Origin: Metarhizobium sp964253915
GTDB lineage: Bacteria > Pseudomonadota > Alphaproteobacteria > Rhizobiales > Rhizobiaceae
Length of the DNA: 64,000 nt
Assembly: GCF_964253915.1 (NCBI RefSeq)
Contig: NZ_CAXUSG020000017.1
Span: forward strand, 25,194 to 89,193
Reading direction: 5' to 3'
The translations under genes were made by a program, and so were the position numbers. The notes beneath the pieces were generated by a model. It had not been told where the DNA came from. It searched no databases and was given only the letters and a program-made list of their open reading frames with translations. Positions 8,845 through 18,744 of this stretch are shown here, piece by piece (position 1 is the stretch's first letter; each line of letters opens with the position of its first letter).

Positions 8845-10276
8845 GCTGTCTAGCTCCCCTGGCATGACGACGTTTCGCGTTCTCTACAAGTCGACGGCCG
8901 TGCGGCTGTCGGCGCTCTATATTATTCTCTTTGCCATCTGCGCTGCCTTCCTGGTGTTCTACGTCACGGCGCTCTCCGAACGCATTCTCGGTCAGCAGAC
9001 GCGGGATACGCTGCAGCAGGAAGTGAGCGACATTCAGCGTGCCTACGGTCGCGGTGGCATGAATGCCATGCTGCGGATGATGGAACGCCGCGCCCGGCAG
9101 CCAGGCGCCAATCTTTACATCATCGCCAGCCCGACGGGGGAAATCCTGACGGGCAATGTTGCTTCCGTCGAACCCGGCGTGTTCGAAACGGAAGGTTGGA
9201 CGCTGATCCCGTTCCGCTACGAGCGCTATTCCGAAAGCGGTGCGACGAAGGACAAGCATCAGGCAAATGGCCACGTCTTCGTGCTCGACAACGGTCTGCG
9301 GATTCTCGTTGGCCGGGATTTGGGCGAGCCGCAGAAATTGCGCTTCCTGGTGCGGCGTGCCCTGATGGTGGCGCTTGGCGTCATGGGATTGGGGGCATTG
9401 GTGATCTGGTTCGGCATCGGGCGCAATGCCTTGAAACGCATCGACCGGATGTCGGCGGCAAGCACGAAGATCATGGCTGGCGATCTGTCGCAACGTTTGC
9501 CGGTCGGCGGTTCCGGCGATGAGTTCGACCGCATGTCGGAATCGCTGAACGCCATGCTCGGGCGCATCGAAAAGCTGAACGAAGGGCTGCGTCAGGTTTC
9601 CGACAATATCGCCCACGACCTCAAGACACCGCTGACCCGCCTGCGCAACAAGGCGGCGGATGCGATCGGCCGCAAGGACGAGGATGGGCGGAAGGCGGCA
9701 CTCGAAGGCATCATTGCCGAATCAGACCAATTGATCCGCACCTTCGACGCGCTGTTGATGATTTCGCGGGTGGAGGCCGGGTCGGTGGCCGCGGAGATGT
9801 CGTTCGTCGATCTTTCCGCCATCGTCGCGGACAGTGTCGAGCTTTACGAGCCGGTGGCGGAGGAGGCGGGGCTGTCGCTTGTCGCCGATATCCAGCCTGA
9901 AGTCGGTGTTCAGGGAAACAGGGAACTGATCGGCCAGGCGATCTTCAACCTCATCGACAATGCCATCAAATACGGTGTCGGCACTGAGGCTGGCGCCAGT
10001 ATCCGCATGCGTCTCGTCAAGGGAGAGCGCGACATCCGGATCTGTGTCGCGGACAATGGGCCGGGTGTGCCGGCCGATCGGCGGGACGAGGTGACGAAAC
10101 GTTTTGTCCGTCTCGACGAAAGCCGTTCGAAACCGGGAACAGGACTCGGCCTTTCGCTGGTGGAGGCGGTGATGGAACTGCACAGCGGCCGGCTGGAGCT
10201 TTCCGATACCGACCCGGACAATGCAGCCGCACGCGGCTTGACCGCGACGATGGTCTTTCCTGCGCCAGAACAGTGA
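8834..10276 (+). CDS. Sensor histidine kinase of the degP-linked pair
   Basis: A 480-residue membrane kinase. Membrane segments lie near residues 27-47 (LYIILFAICAAFLVFYV) and 178-198 (LMVALGVMGLGALVIWFGI), flanking a periplasmic domain. HAMP follows, then the H-box DNIAHDLKTPLTRL, N-box NLIDNAIKYG and ATP-lid motifs DNGPGVP and GTGLGLSLV. The start overlaps the regulator gene by 11 bases; ATG 8864 (MTTFRVL) is an alternative. The layout is like the CusS/QseC/TctE group. Only 45 bases separate it from glnE, so the nitrogen-control gene may share this transcript. Confidence 0.87.
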   Translation: MRAKLSSSPGMTTFRVLYKSTAVRLSALYIILFAICAAFLVFYVTALSERILGQQTRDTLQQEVSDIQRAYGRGGMNAMLRMMERRARQPGANLYIIASPTGEILTGNVASVEPGVFETEGWTLIPFRYERYSESGATKDKHQANGHVFVLDNGLRILVGRDLGEPQKLRFLVRRALMVALGVMGLGALVIWFGIGRNALKRIDRMSAASTKIMAGDLSQRLPVGGSGDEFDRMSESLNAMLGRIEKLNEGLRQVSDNIAHDLKTPLTRLRNKAADAIGRKDEDGRKAALEGIIAESDQLIRTFDALLMISRVEAGSVAAEMSFVDLSAIVADSVELYEPVAEEAGLSLVADIQPEVGVQGNRELIGQAIFNLIDNAIKYGVGTEAGASIRMRLVKGERDIRICVADNGPGVPADRRDEVTKRFVRLDESRSKPGTGLGLSLVEAVMELHSGRLELSDTDPDNAAARGLTATMVFPAPEQ

Positions 10277-10321
10277 GATAGATCTGAACGGCAAGGCAAT
10301 CAGCGGGGAGACGAGCGGGAG

Positions 10322-13282
10322 ATGGCCGAAACGGGAGCGCATGGTTTTTCGGGGGTAACAGCCGGCGTCATACGCCCGCTGAACCAAACCGAGCTGAAAT
10401 CCGTCCTGGCAGAGTTGAAGGATATCGGCAAAGGCGAACCGGCGCTGGCAGGCAAGCTGGCTGATAACGATACCCTCAAGGACTTTCTGGCTGCAGCACT
10501 GAGCCTTTCCCCATATCTGCGTGACACAGCCGCCGCCCATCCCGACCTGCTCGCCGCGGCGATCGAGGGTGAAATCGAACCGCAACTGGAAGCGGCGATT
10601 TCCGATGCGCGCACCGCCTGGCGCCCGGTTGGCGACGGAACCGTGCCGAGCGAAGCGGAGGTGATGACGCGGCTCAGGGTCGCCAAGCGGAAAGCGGCGT
10701 TTCTGACGGCGCTGGCAGATCTCGCGCGGATCTTCGATGGCCGGCAGACGACGGCATGGCTGAGCCGTCTTGCCGAGGCGGCGGTGATGGCGGCTGTCGA
10801 TCACCTGCTGCTGGCGGCGCATCACTCCGGCAAAGTCGCGCTGCATTCCGTCGAGGAGCCGAGCAAGGGCTCCGGTCTGATCGTGCTCGGCATGGGCAAA
10901 CTCGGAGCGCGTGAGCTGAATTATTCTTCCGATATCGATCTTGTCGTGTTCTTCGATATCGCCGCCGGCATCGTTCGCGATGCGGATGACGCGACGGATA
11001 CGTTTGCGCGGATGATGCGCCGGTTGGTGCGCATTCTGCAGGAGCGCACGGCAGACGGGTACGTTTTCCGCACGGACTTGCGGTTGCGGCCGGACCCGGG
11101 TTCGACGCCGCTGGCCATCCCCGTCGAGGCGGCGATGATCTATTACGAAGGACGCGGGCAGAACTGGGAACGGGCCGCCTACATCAAGGCGCGGCCGGTG
11201 GGCGGGGATATCGTCGCCGGCGAGGCTTTCATGCGCGAGTTGACGCCCTTCGTCTTCCGCAAGTATCTCGACTATGCGGCGATCGCCGACATTCATTCGA
11301 TCAAGCGGCAGATCCATGCTCACAAGGGCCATGGCGCGATTGCCGTGAAGGGGCATAACGTCAAGCTGGGGCGGGGCGGTATCCGCGAAATCGAGTTTTT
11401 CGTGCAGACGCAACAGCTGATCGCCGGCGGGCGCATGCCGTCGCTGCGCTGCAAATCCACGGAAGAAACGCTGCGGGAACTGACCGCCGCGAAGTGGATC
11501 GATCAGGCAACCTGCGATGAGCTGACGGAATGCTACTGGTTCCTGCGCAATGTCGAACATCGCATCCAGATGGTGCGGGACGAGCAGACCCACCTCCTGC
11601 CGGAGACCGATGTCGAGCTGAAACGCATCGCCTACATGAACGGCTCTCCCGATCTTGCCGATTTCACCGAAAAGCTGTCGGCGACTCTGAAAACGGTGGA
11701 GAGCCGTTATGCCAAGCTGTTCGAGCAGGAAACCAAGCTGTCGACCGAGACCGGCAATCTGGTGTTTACCGGGCAGAACGACGATCCCGACACGCTGAAG
11801 ACACTGGCCAAGCTCGGTTTCGAGCGGCCGGCGGATATTTCCCGTACCGTGCGGACCTGGCACTACGGGCGCTACAAGGCGACGCAATCGGTGGAGGCTC
11901 GGGAGCGGTTGACGGAACTGATGCCGGAACTGTTGCGTGTCTTCGGCGAAAACAAGCGGGCGGACGAGGCGTTCCTGCGGTTCGATGCCTTCATTGCCGG
12001 GCTGCCGGCGGGCATCCAGCTTTTTTCGCTGCTCGGCAACAATCCCGCGCTTCTGTCGCTGATCGTCAACATCATGTCCTCGGCGCCGCGCCTGGCGGAT
12101 ATCATCGCGGCGCGGCCGCATGTCTTCGATGGCATGCTCGATCCGGGCCTGCTCGCCGAACTGCCGACGCGGGATTATCTCGAAGGGCGGATCCGGCAGT
12201 TCCTGAGTTCGGCACGGCACTATGAGGAGGTGCTGGACAGGCTGCGCATCTTTGCGGCGGAACAGCGTTTCCTCATCGGTATTCGCCTGCTGACCGGCGC
12301 GATTTCCGGGGTTGTTGCCGGGCGCGCATTTACGCATCTGGCCGATCTGGTGATCAGCGCGGCGCTCGACGCGGTCATGGCGGAGATCGTGGCGGTGCAC
12401 GGTCGTTTTCCGGGGGGGCGTGTTGCCGTGCTTGGGCTGGGCAAGCTCGGCAGTTTCGAACTCACGGCAGGCTCGGATGTCGATCTGATCCTGCTTTACG
12501 ACTACGACGAAGATGCGGCGGAATCGGACGGAACGAAGCCGCTCGATCCGGTTCGTTATTTTACTCGGGTGACCCAGCGGTTGATCGCGGCGCTTTCGGC
12601 GCCGACGGCCGAAGGCGTTCTCTTCGAAGTGGACATGCGGTTGCGTCCTTCCGGGAACAAGGGTCCGGTTGCGACGCGGATCACGGCTTTCGAGAAGTAC
12701 CAGAAGGAGGAGGCCTGGACCTGGGAGCATATGGCGCTCTCCCGCGCCCGCCTGATCTGCGGCGACGATGATCTGATAAAGCGGGCGGAAGCGATTGTTA
12801 CGGACGTGCTCCGGACGAAACGTGAAGTTGGCAAAATCGCCAAGGACGTGGCGGAGATGCGGGCGCTGATCGAACAGGAAAAGCCGGCGCAGGATATCTG
12901 GGACTTCAAGATGATCGCCGGCGGACTGGTCGATATCGAGTTCATCGAGCAGTATCTGGCCCTGACCGCTCCTTCGAGTGATGGCGACGCTGCGTTGGGG
13001 AAAAGCACCTTCGAGGGGTTGAAGGCTTATAGTCCGGGAAGGATGGATGCCAACGATGTCGATCTTTGCCTCGAGGCGCTGACGCTCTTCACCGAGATTT
13101 CACAGATCGTTCGCCTGTGCATCGACGGCACCTTCGATCCCAAGGAGGCGCCGTCAGGCCTTGTCGATCTTGTTTGCCGCGCAGGCGATTGCCCCGACAT
13201 CAAGACACTGGAGGGCGAGATCAAGCGGCTTTCCAAGGATGTGCGCAAGGTATTCCAGGCGACGGTGAAAAACTCCGCCTGA
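10322..13282 (+). CDS. glnE: Bifunctional glutamine synthetase adenylyltransferase/adenylyl-removing enzyme GlnE
   Basis: A 986-residue enzyme that adds AMP to, or removes it from, glutamine synthetase under control of PII proteins. Two nucleotidyltransferase domains are evident: the N-terminal adenylyl-removing domain with SSDIDLVVFFD (about residue 202) and the C-terminal adenylyltransferase domain with GSDVDLILLYD (about residue 718). The central helical linker and full length match the family. A purine-rich site (GGGAG) precedes ATG 10322. It follows the kinase gene closely and converges with pleC, leaving only six bases between stops. Confidence 0.95.
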   Translation: MAETGAHGFSGVTAGVIRPLNQTELKSVLAELKDIGKGEPALAGKLADNDTLKDFLAAALSLSPYLRDTAAAHPDLLAAAIEGEIEPQLEAAISDARTAWRPVGDGTVPSEAEVMTRLRVAKRKAAFLTALADLARIFDGRQTTAWLSRLAEAAVMAAVDHLLLAAHHSGKVALHSVEEPSKGSGLIVLGMGKLGARELNYSSDIDLVVFFDIAAGIVRDADDATDTFARMMRRLVRILQERTADGYVFRTDLRLRPDPGSTPLAIPVEAAMIYYEGRGQNWERAAYIKARPVGGDIVAGEAFMRELTPFVFRKYLDYAAIADIHSIKRQIHAHKGHGAIAVKGHNVKLGRGGIREIEFFVQTQQLIAGGRMPSLRCKSTEETLRELTAAKWIDQATCDELTECYWFLRNVEHRIQMVRDEQTHLLPETDVELKRIAYMNGSPDLADFTEKLSATLKTVESRYAKLFEQETKLSTETGNLVFTGQNDDPDTLKTLAKLGFERPADISRTVRTWHYGRYKATQSVEARERLTELMPELLRVFGENKRADEAFLRFDAFIAGLPAGIQLFSLLGNNPALLSLIVNIMSSAPRLADIIAARPHVFDGMLDPGLLAELPTRDYLEGRIRQFLSSARHYEEVLDRLRIFAAEQRFLIGIRLLTGAISGVVAGRAFTHLADLVISAALDAVMAEIVAVHGRFPGGRVAVLGLGKLGSFELTAGSDVDLILLYDYDEDAAESDGTKPLDPVRYFTRVTQRLIAALSAPTAEGVLFEVDMRLRPSGNKGPVATRITAFEKYQKEEAWTWEHMALSRARLICGDDDLIKRAEAIVTDVLRTKREVGKIAKDVAEMRALIEQEKPAQDIWDFKMIAGGLVDIEFIEQYLALTAPSSDGDAALGKSTFEGLKAYSPGRMDANDVDLCLEALTLFTEISQIVRLCIDGTFDPKEAPSGLVDLVCRAGDCPDIKTLEGEIKRLSKDVRKVFQATVKNSA

Positions 13283-13288
13283 AATCCA

Positions 13289-15607
13289 TCAGGCCCGCCG
13301 GTCGGGTATCTGCAGCGAAATGACGGTGCCGATGTTCTCGCGTGAACGGATGGTCATGTTGCCGCCGTGCAGCAGGGTCAACGAGCGCGAGATTGCCAGC
13401 CCGAGGCCGGAGCCGCCCTTGCTTTTGGCATATTGGCTCTGAACCTGCTCGAAAGGCTGGCCGATCTTGCTAAGCGCGGCTTTCGGGATGCCGATGCCGG
13501 TGTCGGCGATGGTGAGCATGATGCAATCGGGCAATCGCCGGGCGCGCACAGCGACGCGCCCGCCTTCGTTGGTGAATTTGACCGCATTGGACAGGATGTT
13601 GAGCAGGATCTGCTTCATCGCGCGACGATCGGCCGGCATTGTCAGACCGGCGGAAAAACGCTGGTCGATGGTGATGTTTTTCTGCGCAGCCGGGATGGCG
13701 GTGAAGCGCAGGCTTTCCTCGATCAGCGGCACGAGATCGATCATCTCGCATTGCAGCTTCATATGGCCGGCTTCGATCTTCGACATGTCGAGAATGTCAT
13801 TGATGACGTTGAGCAGATGCTGGCCGCTTTCGTGGATATCCTTGGCGTATTCGCCGTATTTCGGCGAGCCGACCGGGCCGAACATCTGGTTGAGCAGGAT
13901 CTCGGAAAAGCCCAGGATGGCGTTGAGAGGCGTGCGCAACTCGTGGCTCATATTGGCCAGGAATTCGGATTTCGCCTTGTTGGCTGCCTCGGCTCGTTCC
14001 TTTTCGGCCTGGTAATTGGCATTGGCCGTCGAAAGCTCCGTCTTCTGGCGCTCCAGTGTCTGACGCGATGCCGACAGGTCGTTGATGGTCGCCATCAGGC
14101 GGCGCTCGGACTCGCGCAGGCGTTCCTGGTTGCGCTTCAAAAGGGTGATATCGGTTCCTACCGATACCATGCCGCCGTCGCGCGTGCGCCGCTCGTTGAT
14201 CTGCAGCCAGCGTTCGTCGGCAAGCTGGACCTCGGTCGTTTGCGAGTAGCCGGAGCGATCAGGGTCGGCAATGCGACGCTCGATGACCGGGCGGGCTGCG
14301 GCGGAGTTGACGGAGACACGTTCGGTACCGGGCACGAGGACGCGGTCCGGCAGGCCGTGAGCCTGCTGGTAGTGGGCGTTGCACATCACCAGCCGGTCAT
14401 TTTTATCCCAGAGCACGAAGGCTTCCGAGGTGGATTCGATGGCGTCCGCAAGGCGCTGGTCCGCTTCCGCATACCGTTGCGCGAGGCGATGCTGTTCGGT
14501 CACGTCCATGGCGATCCCGATCATATGCACGCGGCCGGAGGAGATGCGAATGACCTGGGCGCGGGCGCGCATCCAGACATAATGACCATCCGCATGGCGC
14601 ATGCGGAAAACCTGGTCGACCTGGCGGGACTGGCCCTTGGCGACCGAACGGGCGAGCGAATAGAGATTGCCGTCGGCTGGGTGCATCATCCGTGCCGCCT
14701 CGGCGAAGGAGAGGTAGTTGTCGGATGGCGGCATTCCGAGCATTTCGTACATCGAGCGCGACCAGTAGAGGCGGCGATTGGTGAAGTCGAAATCCCAAAG
14801 GCCACACCGGCCGCGCGACAGCGCCGTCTCGACCCGCACGTTCGATTCGAGGAAGATCTCGTCGGCATCGCGGGCGCGCTTGACCTGATTGTAGTAGGCG
14901 TAAAGCACCACGAGCAGGATCGACGAGATCCCGGCGAAGAGCGTGACGTTGAGGGCGATTTCTTCGCGCCAGAGCGCGTTGATGCGGTATTGCGATCCGA
15001 CGGCCAGCACGAGATCGCCCTGGTTGCCGACCAGCATCAGCGAGGCATAGTGGGGAATGTCGTTGAGCGCGGTTTCGATGACGCCGGCGCGGTTGCCGAA
15101 ACGCTGCAGGGTGGCAACCTCGGGCAGGATGCCGGCGAGGTCGCTGCCGACATAGGCGGCACCAGCCGCCGAAGCGCCGATGACCTTGCCGTCGGCACGG
15201 ACGAGGAGGACGAAATTGCCCGGCGCAAGGCGATCCTGCGGCAATGCTTTCGCAAGACGGTTTTCGGACGCCAGGCGGTTATTGTCGGCAAAGCCGGTGA
15301 AATCGGTGAAGAACGCGGCGGCTGCGGCTGCGGCCGATAGCGAGACGGATTGCCGTGCCGCTTCCTGCAGCCTCGATTGTTCCGAAAGCATTCCGGCGAT
15401 GCGGGCGATGGCCACCACCGCCAGAAAGGCGACGATCAGGATCGGGATGGAGCGCTTCAGAAATGGTTCGATGCGGGAAAGCTTGCGAGCGATCGGCTCC
15501 GCAAACAGCCTGCTCCGATTTGCGAGGCCGTCGTCCCAGTTTTCCTGCCTCGGAAATTGTAGTCGCAACCGTCCATCGGCTGCGGTTGCCCGCCGCGCGT
15601 CCGTCAT
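13289..15607 (-). CDS. pleC: PAS-domain sensor histidine kinase, PleC/DivJ/PdhS type
   Basis: A 772-residue kinase. Membrane segments near residues 50-72 and 222-245 bracket a periplasmic domain. Two PAS domains follow (RGRCGLWDFDFTNRRLYW and AIESTSEAFVLWDKNDRL). The H-box FLANMSHELRTPLNAILGF has its His near residue 552. The flanking helices MFGPVGSPKYGEYAKDI and HLLNVINDILDMSKIEAG are typical of the PleC/DivJ/PdhS group that acts on DivK and PleD in the alphaproteobacterial cell cycle. N, G1 and G2 boxes are intact (NILSNAVKF, DTGIGIP, GGSGLGLAI). The position next to glnE matches pleC of Sinorhizobium. Confidence is good for the family, less for PleC specifically. Confidence 0.78.
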   Translation of the reverse strand: MTDARRATAADGRLRLQFPRQENWDDGLANRSRLFAEPIARKLSRIEPFLKRSIPILIVAFLAVVAIARIAGMLSEQSRLQEAARQSVSLSAAAAAAAFFTDFTGFADNNRLASENRLAKALPQDRLAPGNFVLLVRADGKVIGASAAGAAYVGSDLAGILPEVATLQRFGNRAGVIETALNDIPHYASLMLVGNQGDLVLAVGSQYRINALWREEIALNVTLFAGISSILLVVLYAYYNQVKRARDADEIFLESNVRVETALSRGRCGLWDFDFTNRRLYWSRSMYEMLGMPPSDNYLSFAEAARMMHPADGNLYSLARSVAKGQSRQVDQVFRMRHADGHYVWMRARAQVIRISSGRVHMIGIAMDVTEQHRLAQRYAEADQRLADAIESTSEAFVLWDKNDRLVMCNAHYQQAHGLPDRVLVPGTERVSVNSAAARPVIERRIADPDRSGYSQTTEVQLADERWLQINERRTRDGGMVSVGTDITLLKRNQERLRESERRLMATINDLSASRQTLERQKTELSTANANYQAEKERAEAANKAKSEFLANMSHELRTPLNAILGFSEILLNQMFGPVGSPKYGEYAKDIHESGQHLLNVINDILDMSKIEAGHMKLQCEMIDLVPLIEESLRFTAIPAAQKNITIDQRFSAGLTMPADRRAMKQILLNILSNAVKFTNEGGRVAVRARRLPDCIMLTIADTGIGIPKAALSKIGQPFEQVQSQYAKSKGGSGLGLAISRSLTLLHGGNMTIRSRENIGTVISLQIPDRRA

Positions 15608-15731
15608 CGTATCCGCTGATCCCTCGTGCGATTCGAGGCGCCGCTCGCCCGAATCTACCCTAATGAATCAAAGGTGATTCGCCTTGTCCAGCGGAAAAGT
15701 TAAAAGACTTTAACCTGTTTACGGGGGAGAG

Positions 15732-15754
15732 GGTGCCGGAGATCATCCGGCACC
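15732..15754 (-). terminator. Hairpin downstream of pepN (weak terminator candidate)
   Basis: GGTGCCGGA (15732-15740) pairs with TCCGGCACC (15746-15754) across a 5-base loop, ten bases after the pepN stop on the minus strand. There is no T-tract, so it may only stabilise the 3' end. Confidence 0.35.
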
Positions 15755-15763
15755 ATATCGATG

Positions 15764-18412
15764 TCAGGCTTTCAACGTCCGTTCGACGATGTCGCGGACA
15801 TCGGTGGAGAGACCGGAAGCGCGTTCGATCTGCAGGAGTGCTTCCCGCGCCAGATCGGCCCGGACAGGCTCCAGCAGGCGCCAGGAGCGCATCGCCGTCA
15901 AGATGCGGGCGGCAAGTTGCGGGTTGCGCTTGTCGATATCGAGGATTTCGCTTGCCAGGAACGCGTAGCCGGCACCATCGGCCCGGTTGAAGCCCGTTGG
16001 GTTGGAAAAGGCGAAGGTGCCGACCAGCGCCCTGACACGGTTCGGATTCTTGGCGTTGAACAGCGGGCTGCCCTGCAGTTCCTTCACCCGGTCGAGTGTT
16101 GCCGCGCCGGGAATGGTCGCCTGAATGGCGAGCCATTTGTCGATGACCAGGGCATTCTCACGGAAGCGCTGCTCGAACGCCGCCAGTGCCTTGGCTGTTT
16201 CCGGAGCGTCGGGGAAGCGGTGGGCGAGAATGGTCAGCGCATAGCTGAGGTCGGTCATGTTGTCGGCGCCGGCAAAAGCAGCGGCGGCGCGTGCCGGGTT
16301 GTTCTCGGCGTAGGAGAGGTAGGTCAGTGCGGTGTTGCGCAGCGCACGCTTTCCGGCACTGGCCGCATCCGGGCTGAAGGCGCCTGGCGGGACCATCGCC
16401 TCGTAGAGGGCCGCAAAGGTTTCAACGCCGGCTTGGGCGATTTGCGACAGAATGGCCTGGCGTCCGGCATGGATGGCGTCCGGATCGTTGTTGCTGCCGA
16501 GTTCACGGGCGATGTCGGCTTCGCTCGGCAAGGTCAGCGCCTGCGCCCGGAAGGCCGGTTCGAGATTGTGATCCGCCGCAGCCCACAACAGGGCGTCGAT
16601 GAGGACCGGATCGCAGGTGACAGGCTTGCCTTCCCGGGCGTCGCGGGCTGCCTGCGTCAGGTTGGGCAATGCCAGATCGGTCAGCGCCTGCCAGCGGGCG
16701 AAGAGATCCGTTTCGTGGCGGGCGACATGGGCGAGGTCCGCAGGGCTTTGGCTGAAATGCAGGTTGATGGGGGCCGAAAAGTCGCGGTTGAGCGACAGCA
16801 CCGGCCGGGACGACACGCCCTCAAACGTAACGGTGTGGGCGCGGTCCGTAAGATGCAGCACATCGCCGGTGAATTCGGCGCCGGAGACGGAGGTCGGCTC
16901 GACTTCCGAGCCGTTGTCGAGGATCAGGCCGAGCCGCAGCGGAATATGCATCGGTTCCTTTGCCGTCTGGCCGGGCGTTGCCGGAACCATCTGCTCCAGC
17001 GACAGCGTGAAGCTGGCGTTGGCAGGATCGTAGGTGCCAGAGGCGGTAACGAGCGGCGTGCCTGCCTGGTGATACCAGAGCGAGAACTGCGACAGGTCCC
17101 GGCCGCTGGCATCCTCGAAGCACTTCACGAAATCTTCTACGGTGGCGGCTTGGCCGTCATGCCGTTCGAAATAGAGATCCATGCCCTTCTTGAACGTCTC
17201 GCGGCCGAGCAGGGTGGCGATCATGCGCGTCACCTCACTGCCCTTTTCGTAGACAGTCGTCGTGTAGAAGTTGTTGATCTCGCGATATTTTGTCGGACGG
17301 ACGGGATGGGCGAGGGGGCCGGCATCCTCCGGGAACTGTTCCGCCTTCAGGTGCCGGACTTCGGCGATGCGCCGAACGGCGCGCGAACGCATGTCGGCGG
17401 AAAACTCGTGGTCGCGGAAGACCGTCAGGCCTTCCTTGAGGCAAAGCTGGAACCAGTCGCGGCAGGTGATGCGGTTGCCCGTCCAGTTGTGGAAATATTC
17501 GTGCGCGATGATCGCTTCGATATTGGCATAGTCCGTATCGGTGGCGGTCTCGGGGTCGGCAAGAACATACTTGTCGTTGAAGATGTTCAGGCCCTTGTTT
17601 TCCATCGCCCCCATGTTGAAATCGGAGACGGCGACGACCATGAAGATGTCGAGGTCGTATTCACGGCCGAAGACATCCTCGTCCCATTTCATCGAGCGCT
17701 TGAGCGCATCCATGGCATAGGCGGCGCGCGGCTCCTTGCCGTGCTCGACATAGATCTTCAGCGCGACTTCGCGACCCGACATGGTGACGAAGGTATCTTC
17801 GACAATGCCGAGGTCACCGGCAACCAGCGCGAAGAGATAGCTGGGCTTCGGATGCGGGTCGAACCAGGCGGCGAAATGTTTCCCAGGCCCGTAGCCGGCG
17901 CCACCGAGAAAATTGCCGTTCGACAGCAAGAGCGGGTTGGCTTCCTTGTCGGCGATGATGTTGACGGTATAGACCGCGAGCACATCCGGACGATCAGGGA
18001 AATAGGTGATGCGCCGGAAGCCTTCTGCCTCGCATTGCGTGCAATAGATGCCGCCGGTGCGATAAAGGCCCATCAGCTGCGTATTGGCTTCCGGATTGAT
18101 GATGGTGGTGACGGTGATTTCGAACGGAACCGACGCCGGCAGATCGGGGATCGTCAGCGTTTCCGGCGTGATCGTATACTTCTCCGGAGGAAGTTCGTTC
18201 TGGTCGAGCAACAGGCTATACAGCGACAGTTCGTCACCATCGAGCACCAGCGGTGCAGCGGTATCGGCACCTTCGCGGCGGTGGAATATCAGCCGAGCCT
18301 CGACCTTCGTTTCCGTCGGATCGAGTTCAAATGTCAGATCCACACGTTCGAGCACGAAGTCGGTCGGACGGTAATCTGCCAGATTGATCACCTGGCCTGT
18401 ATCTGTTCGCAT
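15764..18412 (-). CDS. pepN: Aminopeptidase N (M1 family)
   Basis: An 882-residue zinc metallopeptidase that removes N-terminal amino acids from peptides in the cytosol. The exopeptidase motif GAMENKGLN is near residue 265, the zinc site HEYFH with the downstream Glu (LKEGLTVFRDHEF) lies at about 302-325, and full length fits the E. coli-type PepN. A DUF3458-like Ig fold and the C-terminal helical repeat domain follow. It lies upstream of pleC on the same strand, 156 bases apart, with a hairpin between. Confidence 0.95.
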   Translation of the reverse strand: MRTDTGQVINLADYRPTDFVLERVDLTFELDPTETKVEARLIFHRREGADTAAPLVLDGDELSLYSLLLDQNELPPEKYTITPETLTIPDLPASVPFEITVTTIINPEANTQLMGLYRTGGIYCTQCEAEGFRRITYFPDRPDVLAVYTVNIIADKEANPLLLSNGNFLGGAGYGPGKHFAAWFDPHPKPSYLFALVAGDLGIVEDTFVTMSGREVALKIYVEHGKEPRAAYAMDALKRSMKWDEDVFGREYDLDIFMVVAVSDFNMGAMENKGLNIFNDKYVLADPETATDTDYANIEAIIAHEYFHNWTGNRITCRDWFQLCLKEGLTVFRDHEFSADMRSRAVRRIAEVRHLKAEQFPEDAGPLAHPVRPTKYREINNFYTTTVYEKGSEVTRMIATLLGRETFKKGMDLYFERHDGQAATVEDFVKCFEDASGRDLSQFSLWYHQAGTPLVTASGTYDPANASFTLSLEQMVPATPGQTAKEPMHIPLRLGLILDNGSEVEPTSVSGAEFTGDVLHLTDRAHTVTFEGVSSRPVLSLNRDFSAPINLHFSQSPADLAHVARHETDLFARWQALTDLALPNLTQAARDAREGKPVTCDPVLIDALLWAAADHNLEPAFRAQALTLPSEADIARELGSNNDPDAIHAGRQAILSQIAQAGVETFAALYEAMVPPGAFSPDAASAGKRALRNTALTYLSYAENNPARAAAAFAGADNMTDLSYALTILAHRFPDAPETAKALAAFEQRFRENALVIDKWLAIQATIPGAATLDRVKELQGSPLFNAKNPNRVRALVGTFAFSNPTGFNRADGAGYAFLASEILDIDKRNPQLAARILTAMRSWRLLEPVRADLAREALLQIERASGLSTDVRDIVERTLKA

Positions 18413-18744
18413 GGTGCTTCCTGATTGAGCTTCCCCATAAAAGCGATGCCGCGCTCCGCCGTCACGGCCACCGCTTTGGAGCGTGATAATATTTTCGACC
18501 GAAATATTCCCATCAAAATCTGAATGATTATTAAAATTATCTCATGTTTTTATCATATTTCACAACTTCTGACTTATGCGGGATCTCTGCAGGGAAATAG
18601 CTGTTTCTCAAGGTTCGGTGCCATTTCGACTCGCCGTAACGATATTTTGAGATAGAGTGACGGCTTCTCCCCGGCTGATTTGAGAAATGCGTCGTCTTTT
18701 CCCGTCATTGCCAAAGCCGAAATCCTTGCCGCCCAGAGTGATCG
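18413..18744. promoter_or_regulatory. Divergent intergenic region between pepN and the DMT transporter, AT-rich dyad
   Basis: These 332 bases hold the promoters of two divergent genes. The part from about 18486 to 18575 is much more AT-rich than its surroundings. A perfect dyad AATATTT...AAATATT lies at 18488-18508 (7-base arms, 7-base centre) and looks like a regulator site. No ORF or RNA gene was recognised. Confidence 0.4.

Noticed and set aside
9722..12730. A 1002-codon open frame on the minus strand opposite glnE
   Set aside because: It is the antisense of the glnE coding sequence, with high-GC open-frame bias; no family resemblance and the plus-strand gene has full domain evidence.
13367..15340. 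A 657-codon plus-strand frame opposite the PleC-type gene
   Set aside because: Shadow of a well-supported kinase gene; no domain and odd composition.
15761..18424. An 887-codon plus-strand frame opposite pepN
   Set aside because: Shadow of pepN with repetitive, low-complexity translation and no motifs; pepN carries GAMEN and HEYFH.
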